DNA of 64,000 bases, taken from assembly GCF_001858025.1 (NCBI RefSeq), contig NZ_LZQD01000001.1, positions 944,737-1,008,736 of the forward strand, written 5' to 3'. Source of the DNA: Trichormus sp. NMC-1 (lineage in GTDB: Bacteria; Cyanobacteriota; Cyanobacteriia; Cyanobacteriales; Nostocaceae). Positions 9,842-20,094 of the stretch are shown in pieces (positions within the stretch are counted from its first letter, which is position 1; each line of letters opens with the position of its first letter). The translations under genes were made by a program, and so were the position numbers. The notes beneath the pieces were generated by a model. That model made no database searches and was not told the origin of the DNA. It saw only the letters and a program-made list of their open reading frames with translations.

Positions 9842-11920
9842 GTGGTACGCACGAACCCGCTAGAGAAAGTACGCAATATCGGTATTGCGGCGCATATAGA
9901 TGCGGGCAAAACAACGACAACAGAGAGAATATTATTTTACTCTGGGATAATTCATAAGATTGGCGAAGTTCATGAAGGAACAGCCGTAACAGACTGGATG
10001 GAACAGGAGCGGGAGCGGGGAATTACCATTACTGCCGCTGCGATCAGTACCAGCTGGAAAGATCATCAAATTAACATTATCGATACTCCCGGTCACGTTG
10101 ACTTCACAATTGAAGTTGAACGTTCCATGCGCGTGTTAGATGGTGTAATCGCTGTATTTTGTTCTGTAGGTGGTGTGCAACCCCAGTCAGAGACAGTATG
10201 GCGGCAAGCAGATCGCTACAAAGTGCCTCGGATTGCCTTCATTAACAAGATGGATCGCACAGGAGCGAACTTTTATAGAGTTCACGAGCAAATGCGCGAT
10301 CGCCTGCGGGCTAATGCCATTGCCATTCAACTGCCAATTGGTAGTGAAAATGACTTCTTAGGGATTATTGACTTGGTGCGGATGTGTGCATACATTTACA
10401 ACAACGACCAAGGTACTGATATTGAAGAAACAGAAATCCCGCCAGACTTGCTAGAACAAGTAACTGAATACCGCACCAAGCTGGTAGAAGCAGTATCAGA
10501 AACAGATGATGCTCTGATGACTAAGTACTTCGAGGGTGAAGAACTCACAGAAGCGGAAATCCGTCTTGCCCTGCGTAAAGGCACAACTGCGGGTACGATT
10601 GTGCCAGTATTATGCGGTTCAGCATTCAAAAACAAAGGCGTGCAGTTGATGCTGGATGCAGTCGTAGATTATCTACCAGCACCAACTGAAGTGCCACCAA
10701 TTCAAGGACTCTTGCCCACTGGTGAGGCAGTCGAACGCCGCGCTGATGACAACGAACCTCTAGCAGCTCTGGCATTTAAGATTATGGCTGACCCTTATGG
10801 TCGCCTGACTTTCGTTCGTGTTTATTCTGGTGTCTTGAAAAAAGGCAGTTATGTCCTCAACGCCAGCAAAAACAAAAAAGAACGGATTTCCCGCTTAGTG
10901 CTGATGAAAGCAGATGACCGACAAGATGTCGATGAACTGCGGGCAGGTGACTTGGGAGCAGCATTAGGATTAAAAGATACCTTGACAGGTGACACTTTAT
11001 GTGATGAAGGATCACCAGTAATTCTGGAATCCCTATTCATTCCTGAGCCGGTAATCTCGGTAGCGGTGGAACCCAAAACCAAGAACGACATGGACAAATT
11101 GTCCAAGGCGTTGCAATCGCTCTCAGAAGAAGATCCCACCTTCCGTGTGCGTGTAGATCCCGAAACCAACCAAACCGTAATTGCTGGAATGGGAGAACTA
11201 CACCTAGAAATTCTTGTAGACCGGATGTTACGGGAATTTAAAGTGGAAGCAAATGTCGGTGCGCCACAAGTGGCTTACCGGGAAACGATTCGCAAAGCCG
11301 TAAACAAAGTTGAAGGCAAATTCATCCGCCAAAGCGGTGGTAAGGGTCAATACGGTCACGTTGTCATCAATTTGGAGCCAGGAGAACCAGGCACAGGTTT
11401 TGAATTTGTCTCCAAGGTAGTTGGTGGTACCGTACCTAAAGAGTACGTTGGACCAGCAGAACAAGGAATGAAAGAATGTTGTGAATCCGGTGTTGTCGCT
11501 GGATATCCACTCATTGATGTCAAAGCTACTTTGATCGATGGTTCTTACCACGATGTAGACTCTTCGGAAATGGCTTTCAAAATTGCTGGCTCAATGGCAA
11601 TGAAAGAGGCGGTATCGAAAGCTTCACCTGTCATCTTAGAGCCTATGATGAAAGTTGAAGTGGAAGTTCCCGAAGACTATATTGGGAACGTTATTGGCGA
11701 CCTCATCGCCCGCAGAGGGCAGATTGAAAGCCAAAGCACAGAGCAAGGACTGGCTAAGGTGGCATCTAAAGTTCCACTGGCAACCATGTTTGGCTATGCC
11801 ACTGATATCCGGTCGAAAACCCAAGGTCGGGGTATCTTTACAATGGAGTTCAGTCACTACGAAGAGGTGCCTCGGAGCGTAGCTGAAACTATCATTGCCA
11901 AAAGTAAAGGGAACGCTTAA
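9842..11920 (+). CDS. fusA: Elongation factor G
   Basis: 692 residues, full-length translational GTPase catalysing ribosome translocation. The P-loop [12 protein letters not shown] is near residues 17-28, with [17 protein letters not shown] and NKMD following. Domains II-V continue to the normal C-terminus. The start is GTG at 9842, fixed by a very strong AGGAGGT 4 bp upstream and by the family N-terminus [19 protein letters not shown]. 22 bp upstream of tuf, so co-transcribed. Confidence 0.98.
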   Translation: MVRTNPLEKVRNIGIAAHIDAGKTTTTERILFYSGIIHKIGEVHEGTAVTDWMEQERERGITITAAAISTSWKDHQINIIDTPGHVDFTIEVERSMRVLDGVIAVFCSVGGVQPQSETVWRQADRYKVPRIAFINKMDRTGANFYRVHEQMRDRLRANAIAIQLPIGSENDFLGIIDLVRMCAYIYNNDQGTDIEETEIPPDLLEQVTEYRTKLVEAVSETDDALMTKYFEGEELTEAEIRLALRKGTTAGTIVPVLCGSAFKNKGVQLMLDAVVDYLPAPTEVPPIQGLLPTGEAVERRADDNEPLAALAFKIMADPYGRLTFVRVYSGVLKKGSYVLNASKNKKERISRLVLMKADDRQDVDELRAGDLGAALGLKDTLTGDTLCDEGSPVILESLFIPEPVISVAVEPKTKNDMDKLSKALQSLSEEDPTFRVRVDPETNQTVIAGMGELHLEILVDRMLREFKVEANVGAPQVAYRETIRKAVNKVEGKFIRQSGGKGQYGHVVINLEPGEPGTGFEFVSKVVGGTVPKEYVGPAEQGMKECCESGVVAGYPLIDVKATLIDGSYHDVDSSEMAFKIAGSMAMKEAVSKASPVILEPMMKVEVEVPEDYIGNVIGDLIARRGQIESQSTEQGLAKVASKVPLATMFGYATDIRSKTQGRGIFTMEFSHYEEVPRSVAETIIAKSKGNA

Positions 11921-11942
11921 TTAAAAAAGGAAACGAGCATTC

Positions 11943-13172
11943 ATGGCACGCGCAAAGTTTGAAAGAAATAAACCCCATTTAAATATCGGTACTGTTGGCC
12001 ACGTTGACCACGGCAAAACTACTTTAACCGCAGCCATTACTATGACTTTGGCTGCTAATGGTCAAGCCATAGCCAAGGGCTACGACCAAATCGATAACGC
12101 ACCGGAAGAAAAGGCACGTGGTATTACCATCAATACCGCTCACGTTGAGTATGAAACTGGCGATCGCCACTATGCTCACGTAGACTGTCCCGGACACGCT
12201 GACTATGTGAAGAACATGATCACAGGTGCGGCACAAATGGATGGCGGTATTCTTGTAGTTGCTGCTACCGACGGTCCTATGCCCCAAACCCGTGAACACA
12301 TCCTGTTGGCAAAACAGGTGGGTGTTCCTAGTTTGGTTGTCTTCTTGAACAAAGAAGATTTGATGGATGACCCAGAACTGCTGGAATTAGTAGAACTAGA
12401 ACTCCGGGAACTGTTAACTAGCTACGATTTCCCCGGTGATGATATCCCCATTATCAAAGGCTCTGGTCTACAAGCTCTCGAAGCAATGACCAAGAATCCT
12501 AAGACTCAACGGGGTGAAAATCCTTGGGTTGATAAAATCTACGAACTAATGGATGCAGTAGATGCCTACATTCCCACTCCTGAGCGGGATGTAGACAAGC
12601 CTTTCTTGATGGCTGTAGAAGACGTATTCTCGATCACAGGTCGTGGTACTGTGGCTACAGGTCGGATTGAACGGGGTGTAGTCAAAGTCGGCGATAACGT
12701 CGAACTAGTAGGTATCAGAGATACTCGCGCCACCACCGTAACTGGGATCGAGATGTTCAAGAAGAGTCTTGATCAAGGTATGGCTGGAGATAACGCTGGC
12801 GTACTGCTACGGGGTATTCAAAAGGCTGATATTGAACGGGGCATGGTAATTGCTAAACCCGGTTCTATTACACCTCACACTCAATTTGAAGGTGAAGTAT
12901 ACGTACTAACCGAAAAAGAAGGTGGTCGGAAAACACCATTTTTCGCTGGATACCGTCCTCAGTTTTATGTCCGGACAACTGATGTAACTGGCACTATCAA
13001 AAGCTACACCTCCGATGATGGCAAAGAGGTGGAAATGGTTATGCCTGGAGACCGGATCAAAATGACAGTAGAACTGATCAACCCGATTGCGATTGAGCAA
13101 GGTATGCGCTTCGCTATTCGTGAAGGTGGCCGCACTATTGGTGCTGGTGTAGTATCCAAAATCCTGAAATAG
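11943..13172 (+). CDS. tuf: Elongation factor Tu
   Basis: 409 residues, the usual cyanobacterial length. G1 motif GHVDHGKT (residues 18-25), [28 protein letters not shown] and NKED are all intact, followed by domains II and III. Delivers aminoacyl-tRNA to the ribosome. Preceded by AAAAAAGGAAACG. A hairpin downstream may reduce read-through into rpsJ. Confidence 0.98.
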   Translation: MARAKFERNKPHLNIGTVGHVDHGKTTLTAAITMTLAANGQAIAKGYDQIDNAPEEKARGITINTAHVEYETGDRHYAHVDCPGHADYVKNMITGAAQMDGGILVVAATDGPMPQTREHILLAKQVGVPSLVVFLNKEDLMDDPELLELVELELRELLTSYDFPGDDIPIIKGSGLQALEAMTKNPKTQRGENPWVDKIYELMDAVDAYIPTPERDVDKPFLMAVEDVFSITGRGTVATGRIERGVVKVGDNVELVGIRDTRATTVTGIEMFKKSLDQGMAGDNAGVLLRGIQKADIERGMVIAKPGSITPHTQFEGEVYVLTEKEGGRKTPFFAGYRPQFYVRTTDVTGTIKSYTSDDGKEVEMVMPGDRIKMTVELINPIAIEQGMRFAIREGGRTIGAGVVSKILK

Positions 13173-13198
13173 TAAGCACCTTTTTGCTTCTCATCATC

Positions 13199-13240
13199 AA
13201 GGAGCAGGGATGGTTTGACGCATCTCTGCTCCTTTCTCTT
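13199..13240 (+). terminator. GC-rich hairpin between tuf and rpsJ
   Basis: AAGGAGCAGGGATG (13199-13212) pairs with CATCTCTGCTCCTT (13221-13234), 14 bp with one G-U type mismatch, then a pyrimidine-rich TTTCTCTT tail. Likely an intra-operon terminator/attenuator lowering rpsJ relative to tuf. Confidence 0.65.
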
Positions 13241-13306
13241 CCCCAAAACAATTTTGGAGTTTAAATTTTGGATTTGGCATTGCATCTAAAATTTAAAATC
13301 TAAGCT

Positions 13307-13334
13307 CTAAAATCTAAAATCTAAAATCTAAAAT
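13307..13334 (+). repeat. Heptamer repeat (CTAAAAT)x4
   Basis: Four tandem CTAAAAT units just upstream of rpsJ, one of the many 7-bp tandem repeats in this window. Confidence 0.85.
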
Positions 13335-13358
13335 TCACAGAACCTGGAAAACTTTCAT

Positions 13359-13676
13359 ATGGCAACTCTACAGCAGCAGAAGATTAGAATTCGCTTACAG
13401 GCTTTTGACCGACGTTTATTGGATACATCTTGCGAGAAGATTGTAGATACAGCTAACCGCACCAACGCTACAGCTATAGGACCGATTCCTTTACCAACAA
13501 AACGGCGGATCTATTGCGTACTGAGATCCCCTCACGTGGATAAAGATTCCCGCGAACATTTTGAAACCCGCACCCATCGCCGGATTATTGACATTTACCA
13601 GCCTTCTTCTAAAACTATTGATGCGCTAATGAAGTTGGATTTACCATCTGGTGTAGATATCGAAGTCAAATTGTAA
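13359..13676 (+). CDS. rpsJ: 30S ribosomal protein S10
   Basis: 105 residues. Matches the S10 family from [22 protein letters not shown] to the C-terminal VDIEVKL, including [19 protein letters not shown]. In cyanobacteria rpsJ commonly follows tuf rather than heading the S10 operon, as here. It may also act in NusB/NusE antitermination, a known second role of S10. Confidence 0.98.
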   Translation: MATLQQQKIRIRLQAFDRRLLDTSCEKIVDTANRTNATAIGPIPLPTKRRIYCVLRSPHVDKDSREHFETRTHRRIIDIYQPSSKTIDALMKLDLPSGVDIEVKL

Positions 13677-13677
13677 A

Positions 13678-13709
13678 TTAATCATTAATCATTAGTCATT
13701 AGTCATTAG
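13678..13709 (+). repeat. Heptamer repeat (TTAATCA/TTAGTCA)n
   Basis: Tandem ATTAATC/ATTAGTC units directly after the rpsJ stop codon. The following stretch to 13978 holds no gene that I can see. Confidence 0.8.
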
Positions 13710-13978
13710 CACTAGGACAAATGATTAATGAAGTTTTTTGGTATGAATATTTACTTTGTCCTGGATAAAATTATCGAAAAGACGCTCTCAGAGGGAGACT
13801 CGCTGACAGGGAGATAAATTTCCCCTTGTCTACTTTCCCCGGTAAACTTGTCTCTTCTTCCACTCAGGGCTTTTTATTCGCTATTAAACAAATGATAGAA
13901 TATAAAGAAATTACAGAAAAAGTAGGGAAAATAAATTTTTTAAGAATTAATAAGAATTAAATTTATACTCAACTAACA

Positions 13979-14623
13979 ATGACATCTTCTTCTAAAATAG
14001 CAGTCCGTGAACTACCTCTTTTCCCTTTACCTGAAGTGGTTCTCTTTCCCACTAGACCTTTACCCCTACATATCTTTGAATTTCGCTACAGAATCATGAT
14101 GAACACGATTTTGGAAAGCGATCGCAGGTTTGGAGTCTTAATGGTCGATCCAGTTAAAGGCACAATTGCCAACGTCGGCTGCTGTGCGGAAATTATTCAT
14201 TACAAGCGAATGCCTGACGACCGCATGGAGATGCTAACTTTAGGACAGCAAAGGTTTCGCGTTTTAGAATATGTCCGCGACAAACCTTATCGTGTTGGGT
14301 TAGTGGAGTGGATTGAAGACCAACCACCATCCAAAGATTTGCGGCCTTTGGCTTCGGAAGTGGAACAATTACTGCGAGATGTTGTCCGTCTTTCAGGTAA
14401 GTTAACTGAACAAAATATTGAATTACCAGAAGATTTGCCTGATTTACCCACAGAGTTATCCTATTGGGTAGCCAGTAACCTCTATGGTGTTGCACCAGAG
14501 CAACAAGCATTACTAGAGATACAGGATACTGCTGCTCGCTTAGAACGGGAAGCCGAAATTTTAACTTCTACTCGTAATCATCTGGCAGCGCGTTCCGTTC
14601 TTAAAGATACATTTAAAAATTAA
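13979..14623 (+). CDS. Lon-protease N-terminal (substrate-binding) domain protein
   Basis: 214 residues. The N-terminus PLFPLPEVVLFPTRPLPLHIFEFRYRIM is the hallmark of the LON substrate-binding (PUA-like) domain, and no ATPase or protease domain follows. Stand-alone members are widespread in cyanobacteria and plastids. The function is not settled, and a protein quality-control role is inferred from the domain alone. Preceded by 300 bp of AT-rich DNA; followed by an inverted-repeat-flanked element. Confidence 0.85.
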   Translation: MTSSSKIAVRELPLFPLPEVVLFPTRPLPLHIFEFRYRIMMNTILESDRRFGVLMVDPVKGTIANVGCCAEIIHYKRMPDDRMEMLTLGQQRFRVLEYVRDKPYRVGLVEWIEDQPPSKDLRPLASEVEQLLRDVVRLSGKLTEQNIELPEDLPDLPTELSYWVASNLYGVAPEQQALLEIQDTAARLEREAEILTSTRNHLAARSVLKDTFKN

Positions 14624-14627
14624 TCCT

Positions 14628-14826
14628 TAATAGAGTCTACGTCACGAAGAGGAAAAGGGGCAGGGGGCAAGGGGGAAGACCGGGATGGAGCTTGGACTCC
14701 GCCCCGGATAAGCTTCCTAGAAGGACGGGGCTTGTACCCATGTTCCGCACCGAAAAGCGCGTTGGAGGAAAAGGCTTGTTCCCCCCTGCCTCTTGCGGTC
14801 ACGATACGCGAACGTAGGCTCTATTA
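14628..14826. repeat. About 200-bp element bounded by inverted repeats (MITE-like candidate)
   Basis: TAATAGAGTCTACGT (14628-14642) and its near-perfect inverse ACGTAGGCTCTATTA (14812-14826, one mismatch) bracket a G/C-rich segment without a gene. The segment sits precisely between two convergent genes. No coding capacity for a transposase; it could be a non-autonomous element or an unusual long-range hairpin. Confidence 0.45.
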
Positions 14827-14830
14827 GGAA

Positions 14831-15754
14831 TTAAGAATTATCTATTAATGTGACACTATAGCTACCAAAAAATTTTAGTATTTCTGTGTAATCACGTAAC
14901 TCAGATAAAGCTGTTTGCACTTGAGTTGCACTTGTTTCTATGTCAATGAAAAATAAATATTCACCCAATGAGCGTTTTGTGGGACGAGACTCAATTCGAC
15001 TGAGGTTAATACCTAAATGAGCAAATACTTGCAAAGCCTTAGCTAGTGCGCCAGGGACATTAGCAGGTAAGCTGAAAGCTATTGATGTGTGAGTAGGAGC
15101 GATTGCGCGAAGCGCAGTGCCAAAGGCAATCGCTCTAGAAGATATTTGATCACCAGCATCTCCTTGGCTGTGACTAATTACCCAAAAGCGAGTACAGTTG
15201 TCTGGATAGTCGTTAATACCAGTAGCTAATATAGGCAGATTATAAAGTTGCGCTGCTCTGCTAGAGGCAATCGCTGCGGTTTTTACCTCTTGTTTGAGTC
15301 CCTGAAGAGCCTCAGTAGTAGAGTTGCTAGGAATCAAATTCACATTAGGCAAAAATTGCCTCAACCATCCCTGACATTGTGCTAAAGCCTGGGGATGAGA
15401 ATAAACAGTTTCAATGCTCTCTAAGTTATCAGCACAGGAAATTAAGGTATGGGAGATAGGCAGCACTAAAGCCAATTGAATTTGTAAAGTTTCCAACTGC
15501 CACAATGTATCCATTGTCATGGTGACACTGCCTTCAATGGAATTCTCAACAGGCACAACAGCTAACTGGGCTTGCTGTGTAGCTACCGCTTGCAGTGACT
15601 GGGCAATTGTGGGATAAGCACATAAGGTAGCCTTAACTGCTTGCGTTTTTTTCAGCCAGTTGAGATAAAAAAAAGCAGCTTGTTCTGCGTAAGTTCCAGG
15701 AGGACCCAAATGTGCGATCGCTAAAGGTGAACTTTTCTCCATGATTACAGTCAT
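14831..15754 (-). CDS. pheA: Prephenate dehydratase
   Basis: 307 residues. Converts prephenate to phenylpyruvate in phenylalanine biosynthesis. N-terminal catalytic domain begins AIAHLGPPGTYAEQAA, with the family motifs VPVENSIEGSV and NCTRFWVISH. The C-terminal ACT domain carries LSRIESRPTK, the ESRP motif implicated in phenylalanine feedback inhibition. There is no chorismate mutase domain, so it is the monofunctional type usual in cyanobacteria. A start at the internal ATG of MEKSS (15742) is possible. A REP-like insertion may explain the EDI.. region codon mix near 15105-15125 (GCGATTGCGCGAAGCGCAGTGCC). Confidence 0.95.
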   Translation of the reverse strand: MTVIMEKSSPLAIAHLGPPGTYAEQAAFFYLNWLKKTQAVKATLCAYPTIAQSLQAVATQQAQLAVVPVENSIEGSVTMTMDTLWQLETLQIQLALVLPISHTLISCADNLESIETVYSHPQALAQCQGWLRQFLPNVNLIPSNSTTEALQGLKQEVKTAAIASSRAAQLYNLPILATGINDYPDNCTRFWVISHSQGDAGDQISSRAIAFGTALRAIAPTHTSIAFSLPANVPGALAKALQVFAHLGINLSRIESRPTKRSLGEYLFFIDIETSATQVQTALSELRDYTEILKFFGSYSVTLIDNS

Positions 15755-15870
15755 GCTTTTCGCCTGAAGTTACAAGTTTGATCGATAATTAATAAAGTTA
15801 TAGTTTTTTGTAAACAAATTTAATTTATTAAAAAATATTAAAATTATAAAATAAAAGTTGTAATCTGCTC

Positions 15871-16458
15871 ATGGGTACTAAGTTTACTGCCTCCCAATCG
15901 CTCGAAATTGCTGTCCCTAAGCAGCCTATTTCTATTCACCACTATTTGCGTCAGCCTCAACGTCTGGTGAAGACTTTGGCTGATAACAGCCGAATTGAAC
16001 AGCTTTCTGAAGAAGTATTTCGCTTAAAAATGCGTCCTCTAGCTTTTATGTCACTAAGTATTCAACCTACAGTAGACATGAGAGTTTGGGCTGATTCCCA
16101 GGGAACAATTTATTTGCGATCGCTCGGTTGTGAAATCCTGGGTTTTGAGTACATCAACCAACGCTTTGCGCTGAATTTAAAAGGATACTTATCACCCTAT
16201 CAACTAGGTGGTGAGACTCGCTTACAAGGCAAAGCCGATCTAGAAGTGCTGGTGGATATTCCCCTACCATTTTCCCTGACTCCAAAGTCGATTTTAGAAG
16301 CCACAGGTAATGGTTTGCTCAAAAGCGTGTTGTTGACTATCAAGCAAAGATTATTACATCACCTTTTAGCCGATTATCGTCGTTGGGTAATATCACAAAC
16401 CGACAAAACAAGTATTGCAGATGATCATACTGAATTACCAATCCTGAACTTTGATTGA
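15871..16458 (+). CDS. DUF1997-family protein
   Basis: 195 residues, soluble, with no signal peptide. The pattern RPLAFMSLSIQPTVDMRVW ... LRSLGCEILGFEYINQRFALNLKGYLSP matches the DUF1997 family found in cyanobacteria and plant plastids. Function unknown. Divergent from pheA across about 115 AT-rich bases. Confidence 0.75.
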   Translation: MGTKFTASQSLEIAVPKQPISIHHYLRQPQRLVKTLADNSRIEQLSEEVFRLKMRPLAFMSLSIQPTVDMRVWADSQGTIYLRSLGCEILGFEYINQRFALNLKGYLSPYQLGGETRLQGKADLEVLVDIPLPFSLTPKSILEATGNGLLKSVLLTIKQRLLHHLLADYRRWVISQTDKTSIADDHTELPILNFD

Positions 16459-16488
16459 CAAGGGAACGGGGAATTTTTAAAGGAGTTT

Positions 16489-16527
16489 ACATCAAGTCAG
16501 GCGGCTAATTGCTGATCAAAAAACTCT
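16489..16527 (-). repeat. Dispersed repeat, copy 2 (inverse of 7323)
   Basis: Reverse complement reads AGAGTTTTTTGATCAGCAAT then TAGCCGC, matching the copy near 7323. Followed by further intergenic sequence to 16675 without a gene. Confidence 0.6.
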
Positions 16528-16675
16528 TCGCGCCAGCCCTAATGCTCAGTATTGAACCGGACAAGATATTACATCATGTTCGTTTAATTACTTATTAAAA
16601 AAACTCTCCGCGTCCCCGCGTCAGTCCTAACTATAAGTCTTTAACCGAACACGATATTACCCACTTTTCCCTGCC

Positions 16676-17344
16676 TCATGACTGAATTTGGCAAGGACGA
16701 AAAGATAGACGATGCAGGGGTGAAGTTCCGTATTTTTGGAGAGCCAGTAAATGTTTCTGACTCCCATAACCTTTATTTTGCTCCAAGTTATACATGGGAT
16801 ACTTTGATGCCAGACGCACTACTAGATCATCACGCCAAACTTTTGCCATAATACTAGCAGCTGCAATGTTGAGCGATCGCTCGTCTCCCTTAACGATTGT
16901 TTGTTGTGGTATAAATAAATCCTTTACTAACTGATTACCGTCAACTAAACAGAGAGCAGGCTTTACCTTCAACTTCAGTACGGCCCGCTTCATTGCTAAC
17001 AACGTTGCCTGTAAAATATTTAACTGATCAATTTCCGCAACTGAAGCATAACCAATTTTCCAATCTAAAGCCAGCCCATCAATTTGCTGCGCTAGTTGAG
17101 TCCTTCGAGAACTAGACAACTTTTTGCTGTCCTTTATGTTAGCTGCGATCAAATGTGACCAAGCCTGTTCTGGTAGGATCACAGATGCGGCGACTACAGG
17201 GCCAAATAAAGCACCTCGCCCCACTTCATCTATACCCGCAATCGACCCCTGAATACCTAAGCAGGTGGAAAACTCCAGCCAACTAGATTCACCTAAGGGT
17301 GCGGTTGACCAAACATCTGCATCTGTTTGCTCTGTTTTGGCCAT
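16676..17344 (-). CDS. rnhB: Ribonuclease HII
   Basis: 222 residues. GIDEVGRGALFGPVVAAS supplies the first acidic residues (D, E) of the RNase HII active site; KDSKKLSSSRR and LVDGNQ follow, and SIMAKVWRDD supplies the later acidic residue. Removes RNA primers and misincorporated ribonucleotides. Lies 8 bp downstream of rne on the same strand, a conserved cyanobacterial pairing. N-terminus (MAKTEQTDADVWSTAP) is a variable extension. Confidence 0.95.
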   Translation of the reverse strand: MAKTEQTDADVWSTAPLGESSWLEFSTCLGIQGSIAGIDEVGRGALFGPVVAASVILPEQAWSHLIAANIKDSKKLSSSRRTQLAQQIDGLALDWKIGYASVAEIDQLNILQATLLAMKRAVLKLKVKPALCLVDGNQLVKDLFIPQQTIVKGDERSLNIAAASIMAKVWRDDLVVRLASKYPMYNLEQNKGYGSQKHLLALQKYGTSPLHRLSFRPCQIQS

Positions 17345-17352
17345 AAATCCCG

Positions 17353-19524
17353 TTAGCTTTCCTCTAAGCTTGACGTATCTGCGTCTAATGCTGAGGAACG
17401 ACGACGACGACGGCGATTAGCAGTGGAAGCGCTATTTATTTCATTTTCATCTGCGAAAGTCTCAAATTCTGTTCGCGGCGGATCTGGAAAAGAAGGCTCG
17501 ATTGCTAATTTAGGGAAAGATGGTTCTTCTAGGTCAACTTTTGGTGTAGGCTTTTTGACTGCACTGACTTCAGGACTAGTTCTTTGAAGAACAGTTGGTT
17601 CGGCAATAGATTCAGTTGGTGAAGTTGGTATTTGTCCAGGTTGAACAATATTAAAAATCACTGATTTGGAATTCTTCACCTCTTGATCTAACTTCACCCC
17701 AGGAGAAATTCCCATCAAGGCAAACATATCTTGTTCCTGAAGTGTCATTTCTACAGAAACAATTTGTGGAGGCTCTACTACCGGTTTGACTGGATCAATC
17801 TTAACTTTTGTCCGTTCTACTCTTTCTGTCCATCCAGATTTGCCCAGACTAGGTGTGCGGGTAGCGTCTCTTGTTTCTCTCAGAGGAACTTCGCTAATAC
17901 GTCGCGTTTCCGAGAGCAGAGAGGGAATTTCTGGTATTGCTGTTAGTTCACTGTCACTATCCAGATCCAAGTCTGGCTCGTTTACAAAACCCAGTGGATT
18001 AGGAACTAACCGGGATTCATCTTTTCCGTTAGCGCCATTGATACCAATGCGACTACGGCGAGTACGGGTACGACGCTTATTGTCGCCCAATTCTTGATAG
18101 CTGGGATGGTTAATCAAATGCATAGCACTCAATTCTGAGTCACCTTCAAATCCTTCCCCAAAGCCATCATAGGTTTCTCTTTCCCGTGGTTCTGGAATGC
18201 GATTAGTTGACAGACGCGGTTCTCTTTGCGGCGGTGGTGCAAACCGTTCTGGTATATCTGCTGCTGGGATTGGTAATCGGTTTTCTATTTCTCCTGGTAA
18301 GCGTACAGTATGCCCTAAACCGCCACAGGTTGGACAAGTTTCTCCAAACAATTCGTAAATGTTTTGACCTTGCCGCTTGCGAGTTAGTTCTACTAAACCT
18401 AGTTCGGTGAGTTGGGCAATTTGAGGACGAGCTTTGTCTGCTTTCAGAGCTTTGTTAAAGTGTTCTAATACTTGTAGTTGATCACGCCGTGATTCCATAT
18501 CAATGAAGTCAACGACGATGACACCAGCAATATTTCGCAACCTTAACTGACGAGCAATTTCTGTTGCCGCTTCGCAGTTTGTCCACAACACTGTTTCTCT
18601 AGCTGTTGCTGATCGAGTGAAGGAACCTGAGTTAACATCAATTACTGTTAATGCCTCTGTCGGCTCAATAATGATGTAACCTCCAGAAGGTAAGTCTACT
18701 CTGGGCTTAAGGGCTTCACGAATAGCGGCACTAATGCGGAAGTATTCTAAAATAGGAGAGCGATCGCGATGGTGGTCAATCAGCAATCCCTGTGGTGTTT
18801 GTCCGCCGCTCCAGTTCTGTAAATACTGTTTCACGCGTCGCAAACCAGTACTGGAATCGACGACAATTCGATTTACATCCGCGCCATACATATCTCGCAA
18901 CACGCGCTGGATAAAGTCATCATCCCGATTCAGCAATGCCGGAGCGCGGGTAGATTGAGCTTCTAGCTGGATTGCTTCCCACTGCCTTTGCAGTACTTCT
19001 AAGTCTTCAATAATTGCTTCTTCGGGCTTGCCTTCAGCTTCTGTCCGCACCAGCACACCCATACCAGCGGGTTTAATTAAAATTGCTAGGGCGCGTAAGC
19101 GGTTGCGTTCACTTTCGCTTTTAATCCGCCGAGATAAATTTACACCTCTGCCATAGGGCATTAGCACTACGTATCTTCCCGGTGAGGTGATGTTACCAGT
19201 GAGCCTTGGGCCTTTTGTTCCCGTTGGCTCTTTCATCACTTGCACCAATACTTTTTGCTGTGGTGTCAACAGTTCGGTAATGGCTGCGGCACTACGTTTG
19301 AGCTTCAATGGTCCCAAATCAGTGACATGAATAAAGCCGTTGCGTTCTGGGTCGCCAATATTTACAAAAGCCGCATCTATGCCTGGTAATACATTTTCTA
19401 CTACTCCTAAGTAGATATCACCAATTTGGTGATGCCCCGTGGCGACAACCAGTTCTTGTATTTGATCTTCAGAAAAGACGGCAGCAATCTGATGCTGCTC
19501 CGCGATAATAATTTGTTTTGGCAT
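17353..19524 (-). CDS. rne: Ribonuclease E/G family endoribonuclease (RNase E)
   Basis: 723 residues. N-terminal S1-type RNA-binding domain (residues ~35-120) is followed by the catalytic region with FIDMESRRDQ and the zinc-link motif CPTCGGLGHT near residue 405. The tail after ~430 is low complexity, acidic and proline-rich, as in cyanobacterial RNase E. It ends with RRRRRRSSA just before the C-terminus; this arginine-rich nonapeptide is the reported polynucleotide phosphorylase-binding site in Anabaena RNase E. So a PNPase-based degradosome is expected. First gene of a rne-rnhB operon. Confidence 0.95.
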   Translation of the reverse strand: MPKQIIIAEQHQIAAVFSEDQIQELVVATGHHQIGDIYLGVVENVLPGIDAAFVNIGDPERNGFIHVTDLGPLKLKRSAAAITELLTPQQKVLVQVMKEPTGTKGPRLTGNITSPGRYVVLMPYGRGVNLSRRIKSESERNRLRALAILIKPAGMGVLVRTEAEGKPEEAIIEDLEVLQRQWEAIQLEAQSTRAPALLNRDDDFIQRVLRDMYGADVNRIVVDSSTGLRRVKQYLQNWSGGQTPQGLLIDHHRDRSPILEYFRISAAIREALKPRVDLPSGGYIIIEPTEALTVIDVNSGSFTRSATARETVLWTNCEAATEIARQLRLRNIAGVIVVDFIDMESRRDQLQVLEHFNKALKADKARPQIAQLTELGLVELTRKRQGQNIYELFGETCPTCGGLGHTVRLPGEIENRLPIPAADIPERFAPPPQREPRLSTNRIPEPRERETYDGFGEGFEGDSELSAMHLINHPSYQELGDNKRRTRTRRSRIGINGANGKDESRLVPNPLGFVNEPDLDLDSDSELTAIPEIPSLLSETRRISEVPLRETRDATRTPSLGKSGWTERVERTKVKIDPVKPVVEPPQIVSVEMTLQEQDMFALMGISPGVKLDQEVKNSKSVIFNIVQPGQIPTSPTESIAEPTVLQRTSPEVSAVKKPTPKVDLEEPSFPKLAIEPSFPDPPRTEFETFADENEINSASTANRRRRRRSSALDADTSSLEES

Positions 19525-20094
19525 TCAAGTTCCTCAAAAATTGGTAGCACCAACGGGTATTAGAAGAAGATCCTGTTATACCTCTAGTCCCTACGGTCAC
19601 TGCTACAATGCGCTACTGGTAATAAAAATTGCAAATCTGGGGTAGCTTCCTATAATTGGAAGCTATGAAAACTGTAATTGCGTTTACACGCCTGATTATT
19701 CCAGAACGACTGCATATAGTTTTAAGTAGTTAAATCAACCGTCCGTGGTTGATTTCTAATGCAATACCTTCACCATCTAGGGTCATGGTATTAGTGCAGG
19801 TGTTGTAAAAAGCATAGAGTTAGATGTCAGGCGTGGAGCTATTGTCAGTTAATGATTCACGAGGTAGCTATAGAGTGTCTTCTTTAATCTGCTTTAGTTT
19901 GTCTGGGATACAATCCTAGAAGTTGCACTCTCATATCTTTGCTTTCGCTCCCTGGGTATCAGGGCAGTGAACCAAGTCATTCAATGCAGCGCCAGAAAAT
20001 TTCTCTTCACTTCATTCTAACGCAACCTTGCTAAAAATCAATTCCCATGATGATGCTCATTCAGGACAACTACTAGCAAGTTGCCCTCTAGGGA
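19525..20094. other. Long leader upstream of rne; no gene
   Basis: About 570 bases between rne and the next minus-strand gene. It must contain the rne promoter and 5' leader, and the 3' flank of that upstream gene's neighbour region. Long rne leaders used for autoregulation are known in several bacteria. I see no clean terminator or reading frame. Confidence 0.4.
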
